Shown: positions 6,383 through 10,164 of the stretch, piece after piece
Layout: every line of letters starts with the position of its first letter
Numbering within the stretch: the stretch's first letter is position 1
Source: a bacterium
Lineage (GTDB): Bacteria > Babelota > Babeliae > Babelales > RVW-14
Assembly (NCBI GenBank): GCA_023249895.1
Contig: JAHFBS010000021.1
Span: 1 to 10,164 of the forward strand
DNA: 10,164 nucleotides
Direction of reading: 5' to 3'
Made by a program: the position numbers and the translations under genes
The notes under the pieces: model-generated
What the model saw: only the letters and a program-made list of their open reading frames with translations
Databases searched by the model: none
What the model was told of the DNA's origin: nothing

Positions 6383-7314
6383 TATGTTGAGCGACACAGC
6401 GGAATATTAAGATCAGTGTGTGTTATAAATTTTTGAAGCGATCTGAGTGTTGCCACTCCTTCTGGCTCGCTGTGAAACTGCTGCGTTGCTTGTTCAAGCG
6501 TGAGTCCGCGTCCCAGAAGTATTCCAAATTGCATGTTTCTACTCATGGTACTGGTGCATGAAAGCACCATATCACCAAGGCCCGCAAGCCCATAAATTGT
6601 GTCACGTTTGCCACCATAGTGTTGAGTGATCGTAGCGATCTCATCAAGCCCCTGAGCAAACAAATAAGCGGTTGTATTTTTGTGGCTAAAAGGAACTTCA
6701 TGAGCGATGCCCAGGATGAGCGCCATGATATTTTTAAGGGCGCCGCCAGCCATTGTCCCTACCGGGTCATCCGACGCAACAGGTTTGAAATATGATGTTG
6801 TTAGGAGGTCGGTAAGACGGGCGACCATTTTGGGGTCGCTGCTTGCAAGTACGCTTGCGGTCAAAGCCTGCGATGCCAGTTCTGCCGCAAAATTAGGGCC
6901 ACTTACCACAACATAGTGAATTGGTGCACGCAAGACATCTTCAATGATGGCTGCAGGAAGTTTAAGCGTACCGTGTTCAAGACCCTTGCTTAAAATTACC
7001 CAAGATGCTGTTAAAACTGATGGCGATATTGTGAGATCAATTTTTTCAATAATTGAACGTAAGTAGGGAACCGGTATGGCTTCAAAGATCCATTCGGCGT
7101 GTAAGAGCGCTTCAGATAAATTGGTGGTTGCCGTAATTAATGGAGAGAGGGTGATATCGGGAAGATATTTTTTGTTACGGTGATTGGCCGTAATATCGTA
7201 TGCAACTTCGTCTTCGTAGCACCACATTTTGACGGGAGTTCCTTTATGCGCGAGCAATGTGGCAACCGCAGTTCCCCATGCGCCAGCGCCAAGGATAGTA
7301 ACCGAAGGTGCCAT
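6322..7314 (-). CDS. gpsA: NAD(P)+-dependent glycerol-3-phosphate dehydrogenase
   Basis: GpsA reduces dihydroxyacetone phosphate to sn-glycerol-3-phosphate, the backbone for phospholipids. The 330-residue product is full length. The Rossmann motif GAGAWG lies at 9-14, EAIPVPYLRS at 78-87, K110 in ILSKGLE, SGPNFAAE at 138-145, and the catalytic lysine K194 in GGALKNIMA. GLAGLGDMVLSC (242-253) and SRN (258-260) complete the substrate site. ATG 7314 starts 2 bp after the uppS stop with only a weak GGA upstream, so the two genes are co-transcribed and probably translationally coupled. Its 3' end overlaps the convergent ComEC-like gene by 61 bp, and no terminator hairpin is visible there. All key residues seen are intact. 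Confidence 0.96.
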   Translation of the reverse strand: MAPSVTILGAGAWGTAVATLLAHKGTPVKMWCYEDEVAYDITANHRNKKYLPDITLSPLITATTNLSEALLHAEWIFEAIPVPYLRSIIEKIDLTISPSVLTASWVILSKGLEHGTLKLPAAIIEDVLRAPIHYVVVSGPNFAAELASQALTASVLASSDPKMVARLTDLLTTSYFKPVASDDPVGTMAGGALKNIMALILGIAHEVPFSHKNTTAYLFAQGLDEIATITQHYGGKRDTIYGLAGLGDMVLSCTSTMSRNMQFGILLGRGLTLEQATQQFHSEPEGVATLRSLQKFITHTDLNIPLCRSTYQCVFEGRPFAQALTDLWSL

Positions 7315-7316
7315 AC

Positions 7317-8003
7317 TTATTGTCCAAAGTTTCGTTTAGTTTGAGTGAAATGATCGATGCAATTTTTGAGTTTTTCTTCAGTAACTTCTGGCCAATAGCA
7401 ATCAAGAAAAGAAAATTCGCTGTACGCAGATTGGAAAAGTAGAAAATTGCTGAGTCGTGCAAGCCCACCGGTACGAATAATAAGATCGGGATCAGGAATG
7501 CCTGCCGTCCACAATGAAGAGCGGAGTGTTTCTTCAGTAATCTGTTCGGGCGTTATGACGCCATCTTTGACTTGTTGGGCGATTGCTCTGACTGCTTGAG
7601 TAAGTTCAGCAGTGGCGCCGTAACAAAACAAAAGATTAACATTAAGCGTTGAGAGATGTTCTGTTTGTTGTTCAGTTTGATTGACGATGGCGCGAATTTT
7701 TTCGGGGAAGCGTGAGCGATCACCAATGAAGCGAATGCGAACACCATTTTTAATGAGGTCAGGAAGTTTTGACAGGAAGTTATCAGCGAGCAAGTTAAAA
7801 AGATAACTTTTTTCATGATCACTGCGTTTAAAGTTTTCGAGTGAGAATGTATAGAACGATAGATGACGTATGCTTTTTTCAATGCATACCTTAATAGCTG
7901 ATTGTACGGGCTCAAGACCTTTTTTATGCCCAAAAAAACTTTCTAATTTATGCTGAGCTGCCCACCGACGATTACCGTCTGGAATGATCGCAAGGTGTTG
8001 CAT
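7317..8003 (-). CDS. uppS: Isoprenyl transferase (undecaprenyl diphosphate synthase)
   Basis: UppS condenses isopentenyl diphosphate onto farnesyl diphosphate in cis to make the C55 lipid carrier for peptidoglycan and LPS sugars. The 228-residue product shows IIPDGNRRWA (6-15, catalytic D9), GHKKG (25-29), FSLENFKR (53-60), DPDLIIRTGG (171-180) and RLSNFLLFQSAYSEF (183-197), all in the expected order. The ATG at 8003 is chosen over in-frame ATGs at 8057 and 8123. It has a strong SD (AAGGAGA, 8013-8019, 9 nt spacing), the conserved family N-terminus begins 3 residues later, and the predicted promoter lies between it and the upstream ATGs. It is followed by gpsA after 2 bp, giving a small envelope-lipid operon. 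Confidence 0.95.
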   Translation of the reverse strand: MQHLAIIPDGNRRWAAQHKLESFFGHKKGLEPVQSAIKVCIEKSIRHLSFYTFSLENFKRSDHEKSYLFNLLADNFLSKLPDLIKNGVRIRFIGDRSRFPEKIRAIVNQTEQQTEHLSTLNVNLLFCYGATAELTQAVRAIAQQVKDGVITPEQITEETLRSSLWTAGIPDPDLIIRTGGLARLSNFLLFQSAYSEFSFLDCYWPEVTEEKLKNCIDHFTQTKRNFGQ

Positions 8004-8055
8004 ACGCGTATCTCTCCTTGTGTCACAACTTAAAAGCTTTTTTCTATCGTTGTTC

Positions 8056-8083
8056 ATAGTATCCAAATTTGAGTAAGTTGCAA
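8056..8083 (-). promoter_or_regulatory. Predicted promoter of the uppS-gpsA operon
   Basis: On the minus strand, -35 TTGCAA (8078-8083, 4 of 6 to consensus) and -10 TACTAT (8056-8061, 4 of 6) are separated by 16 bp. Transcription would begin near 8049, giving a leader of about 46 nt that includes the strong uppS SD. It agrees with the shorter uppS start. Confidence 0.45.
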
Positions 8084-8122
8084 TGTTGAGCAAAAGGCTG
8101 GTTTTAGGCCTATTAACTAACA

Positions 8123-8168
8123 CTTTTGCTTAAAAAGGTTAGAATGAATGCATATTTAAGCCCAAAAG
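8123..8168. repeat. Imperfect inverted repeat between divergent promoters
   Basis: CTTTTGCTTAAA (8123-8134) pairs with TTTAAGC (8155-8161) and AAAAG (8164-8168), with a 2-base bulge (CC, 8162-8163). This gives 7 + 5 matched pairs. It lies between the predicted uppS promoter (8056-8083) and the predicted HAD-gene promoter (8186-8213). It could be an operator or a weak hairpin; no T-run follows, so it is not a good terminator. The arms are seen directly; any function is inference. Confidence 0.3.
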
Positions 8169-8185
8169 CCCTAAAAAATTACTAT

Positions 8186-8213
8186 TTGACAATTTGGATA
8201 AAAGCGTTAATCT
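8186..8213 (+). promoter_or_regulatory. Predicted promoter of the HAD-lptC unit
   Basis: A perfect -35 hexamer TTGACA (8186-8191) is followed after 16 bp by TAATCT (8208-8213), a weak -10 with 3 of 6 matches. The start of transcription would be near 8220, about 32 nt before the ATG at 8252. A later TATAAG (8233-8238) lacks a -35 at the right distance. Confidence 0.4.
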
Positions 8214-8251
8214 TAGAGAAATAAGTGAAATCTATAAGAAAAACGGTCTAA

Positions 8252-8929
8252 ATGAACGAAATTAAACAAAAAATTAAAGCAATCATTTTCGATATGGATG
8301 GTACCATCATTAATACAGAGCCTGCGTGGCAGAACGTCACACGGCACGTGTTAAAGATCTACCGAGGTATTGAAAAATTTACTGAAGAACAGCAACGCTT
8401 TATGCAGACGCTTTCAGGCGTTGGGCTTGAGCAGGCTGCTCTTGAGGTCAAGCGTTATTTTGATCTTAAGCAATCAATTGATGAAATAATGGAACACAAA
8501 AAACAAGCAGTTGATATTTATTTCAATGAAGTAAATTTCATCGAAGGCTTTGAACAGTTCCATAGACGTTTGCAAGAACATGCCATGCCAACAAGTATTG
8601 CTACTAACGCTGATCCGACGACGTTGCAAAAGCTTGCACAGCAGATGAACTTTAAACAGTTTTTCGGTACCAATCTTTATTGCAGTGCTGACGCGGGCAA
8701 TAAACCAAAGCCAGATCCTGCAGTATTTTTACATGCAGCGCAGCAACTTGGCGTTGCACCCCAAGAATGCGTAGTTTTTGAAGATTCTATTGCCGGCTTT
8801 AAAGCTGCTCAAGCTGCTGGCATCAAATGTATTGCTATCAAAAGTGAATCAAATCACGATCATATCACCCTTGCCAATCAGGCTATTACAAACTATCACG
8901 AAGCTGAAGAAGCACTCAAAAAATTATAA
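8252..8929 (+). CDS. HAD-superfamily hydrolase (beta-phosphoglucomutase/phosphatase-like)
   Basis: The 225-residue protein has all four HAD motifs. Motif I is FDMDGT (13-18) with nucleophile D14 and general acid D16; motif II is the Thr in SIATNA (115-120, T118). Motif III is a lysine in NKPKPDP (150-156), and motif IV is VFEDS (175-179) with E177 and D178 for Mg2+. The alpha-helical insert between motifs I and II (about 22-95) marks a subfamily I cap, as in beta-phosphoglucomutase and small sugar- or nucleotide-phosphatases. The substrate cannot be told from sequence. The start ATG has only a weak SD-like GGT 5 nt upstream. It is divergent from uppS and is followed after 11 bp by the LptC-like gene, with which it is probably co-transcribed. 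Confidence 0.9.
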   Translation: MNEIKQKIKAIIFDMDGTIINTEPAWQNVTRHVLKIYRGIEKFTEEQQRFMQTLSGVGLEQAALEVKRYFDLKQSIDEIMEHKKQAVDIYFNEVNFIEGFEQFHRRLQEHAMPTSIATNADPTTLQKLAQQMNFKQFFGTNLYCSADAGNKPKPDPAVFLHAAQQLGVAPQECVVFEDSIAGFKAAQAAGIKCIAIKSESNHDHITLANQAITNYHEAEEALKKL

Positions 8930-8940
8930 AAGCTTTTTTT

Positions 8941-9534
8941 ATGAATAAAAAACTGTTTTTTTTGATGATTTTTACGCTTGGGCTATTGAGCTCGGCTGCA
9001 TTGTTATGGTTTTTTTTGCCACATCAAACAAAAACTGAAGCGGTTCAGGATTCGCCAAGTGACACAACAAATACAGGTACCGGTTCTGCGGTAACTATTA
9101 AAAATATTACCTTGCGTGAGTATGAAAAGAAAAAAGGCTATGAGTTAGTGGTGACGGCGCAAGAAAGTCGTCTCCACTCAAGCTCTGATTTGGTTGAATG
9201 TAAGGGAGTAACCGGATCTATTGTGCGTCATGGTGAACGTGTTGCCATTATGTCTGCAGAAAAATCAGTGATAGACCGTTCAGCTCACCATATACTGTTT
9301 AAAGGAAATGTTCATGGCATGTTCAAGGACCTTGAAATGTGTGGTGCTGATATTGCCTATGATTTTGCAACACATATGGTGACAAGTGACCGAGTGATGA
9401 CTTACACCCATCCACTATTTTTACTCTCTGCTCAGCAAAGTGCGGTAAATGTACATGCTCAAAAAATACGTTTGAGTAAGGGTGTGCGTAGTGAATTTTT
9501 ATATCGCGCGGCAGCCGACAAAAGCGGTGATTGA
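8941..9534 (+). CDS. lptC: LptC-like LPS-export periplasmic protein
   Basis: In the LPS transport machine, LptC is anchored in the inner membrane by one N-terminal helix and passes LPS from LptB2FG to LptA. This 197-residue product has one such helix (about 5-26, followed by FLPHQT), a Ser/Thr-rich linker (37-51), then a beta-rich periplasmic domain. That domain contains IKNITLREYE (53-62), ELVVTAQESRL (68-78), the repeated-strand core HHILFKGNVHGMF (116-128), ADIAYDFATHMVTSDRV (136-152) and HPLFLLSA (157-164), matching the LptC/OstA-type repeat pattern. Length agrees with LptC. No clear SD precedes the ATG; 7 T residues stand immediately before it. lptA and lptB are not adjacent within the window. 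The last 11 codons overlap the convergent comF-like gene. Confidence 0.78.
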   Translation: MNKKLFFLMIFTLGLLSSAALLWFFLPHQTKTEAVQDSPSDTTNTGTGSAVTIKNITLREYEKKKGYELVVTAQESRLHSSSDLVECKGVTGSIVRHGERVAIMSAEKSVIDRSAHHILFKGNVHGMFKDLEMCGADIAYDFATHMVTSDRVMTYTHPLFLLSAQQSAVNVHAQKIRLSKGVRSEFLYRAAADKSGD

Positions 9535-10158
9535 TGCTGGTTGATGTTGTGCAATAACGCGTGAAGCGTGCACCAATGTTGCTCCCGTCGTGCATAAATC
9601 ATCAATAAGAACAATATGCCGATCTTTAATATCAAGTTTTTTGAACCAGCTATATTGTAGGCTCAGTGCAAAAGCATCTTTTACGTTTTCTTGTCTCTTT
9701 TTCCCTGAAAGTTTCCATTGAAAAGTTGTGGTGCGTTGACGACGAATGAGTCGTGCTACCGGTTTTTTTATATCCTTTCCAATGGTCTGCGCCATTTCAT
9801 ACGCCTGATTAAATCCGCGTTGCGCATAACGCGTCCAGTGAAGAGGGATAGGAACAAGATAATCAATTGAATGCGTACGCAATGGTGTGTGCATCAGCAT
9901 GAGCTGAGCAAGTTGTCGTGCCGCTACAACGTCGCCACTAAATTTTCGGGTAACGAGCGTGCGTGCGGGATAGGTATACGATGTTGCGGCAAAAACGGTG
10001 AGTTTGTAATGCGATGTTATGGGAAGTATGAGTGAGGGCAGCGGCTTAAGATGTGTTGTGCAGCTGATGCAAAAAATTTCTTCTGGCGTTATAAGCTTTT
10101 GGCATCCGCGACAGAGCGATGGATAAATGCTTTGCAAGATCGGTTGAAAAATATTCAT
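9499..10158 (-). CDS. comF: ComF-family phosphoribosyltransferase-like protein
   Basis: The 219-residue product has the ComF layout. An N-terminal zinc ribbon holds C16-x2-C19 and C30-x2-C33. The family signature PIPLHWTRYAQRGFNQA follows at 103-119, then RRQRTTTFQWKLSGKKRQEN (139-158), and the PRPP-binding loop VLIDDLCTTGAT at 183-194. ComF proteins are linked to DNA uptake in naturally competent bacteria, but the family is widespread in non-competent genomes and its reaction is not settled. The ATG at 10158 is 6 bp from the window edge, so its SD cannot be seen; the N-terminus fits the family length. It overlaps the lptC-like gene by 36 bp tail to tail with no terminator between them. Confidence 0.9.
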   Translation of the reverse strand: MNIFQPILQSIYPSLCRGCQKLITPEEIFCISCTTHLKPLPSLILPITSHYKLTVFAATSYTYPARTLVTRKFSGDVVAARQLAQLMLMHTPLRTHSIDYLVPIPLHWTRYAQRGFNQAYEMAQTIGKDIKKPVARLIRRQRTTTFQWKLSGKKRQENVKDAFALSLQYSWFKKLDIKDRHIVLIDDLCTTGATLVHASRVIAQHQPASITAFVGCRAI

Positions 10159-10164
10159 AGTTTT

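Noticed and set aside
8004..8123. Upstream in-frame starts (8057, 8123) for uppS
   Set aside because: The added residues are not conserved, and 8003 has a strong SD downstream of the predicted promoter.
8928..8940. AAAAGCTTTTTTT after the HAD gene as a terminator
   Set aside because: The self-complementary part is a short A+T palindrome with no loop or G+C stem; it is more likely just the spacer before the lptC-like gene.
1..10164. tRNA, rRNA, CRISPR array, integrase or transposase
   Set aside because: I scanned both strands and saw no cloverleaf, regularly spaced direct repeats, or mobile-element enzyme motifs.

Overview
The window looks like chromosomal sequence from a diderm (LPS-type) bacterium with a moderately A+T-rich, compact genome. 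The evidence for two membranes is a beta-barrel outer-membrane protein ending in Phe, an LptC-like LPS-export protein, and UppS for the undecaprenyl carrier. The small genes, frequent overlaps and Babeliales-like outer-membrane protein suggest Candidatus Dependentiae (TM6). That placement comes from recognition only and no marker gene in the window proves it.

Layout, left to right. (1) 2-1228 (+) is the 3' part of an outer-membrane beta-barrel gene, followed by a strong intrinsic terminator and a 75-bp inverted-repeat element (1366-1440). (2) 1514-2209 (-) is an HD-domain phosphohydrolase with its own promoter and Shine-Dalgarno (SD) sequence. Divergent from it is an A+T-rich overlapping DUF4160/DUF2442 pair (2298-2805, +), a toxin-antitoxin-like couple. 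(3) 2884-6382 (+) is a tight operon: a DegT-type PLP sugar aminotransferase, thymidylate kinase (tmk), a short DNA polymerase III delta' subunit (holB) and a truncated ComEC-like membrane protein. The first junction overlaps by 22 bp and the last by an ATGA. (4) 6322-8003 (-) is an envelope-lipid operon, uppS then gpsA with a 2-bp gap; its 3' end runs 61 bp into the ComEC-like gene. (5) 8252-9534 (+) is a HAD phosphatase followed by an LptC-like gene; its 3' end overlaps a convergent comF-like phosphoribosyltransferase gene (9499-10158, -) by 36 bp.

Most genes serve housekeeping or envelope functions: dTMP synthesis, clamp loading, isoprenoid carrier synthesis, glycerol-3-phosphate for phospholipids, LPS export and nucleotide-sugar modification. 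Two DNA-uptake-related families (ComEC-like and ComF-like) appear, but the ComEC-like protein is a remnant or repurposed form: its metallo-beta-lactamase-like tail has lost the metal-binding motif. The less ordinary points are this protein, a perfect hairpin that can mask the SD of the DegT gene and would be absent from transcripts starting at a predicted internal promoter, and the A+T-rich DUF4160/DUF2442 pair. I see no RNA genes, CRISPR array, transposase or prophage genes.
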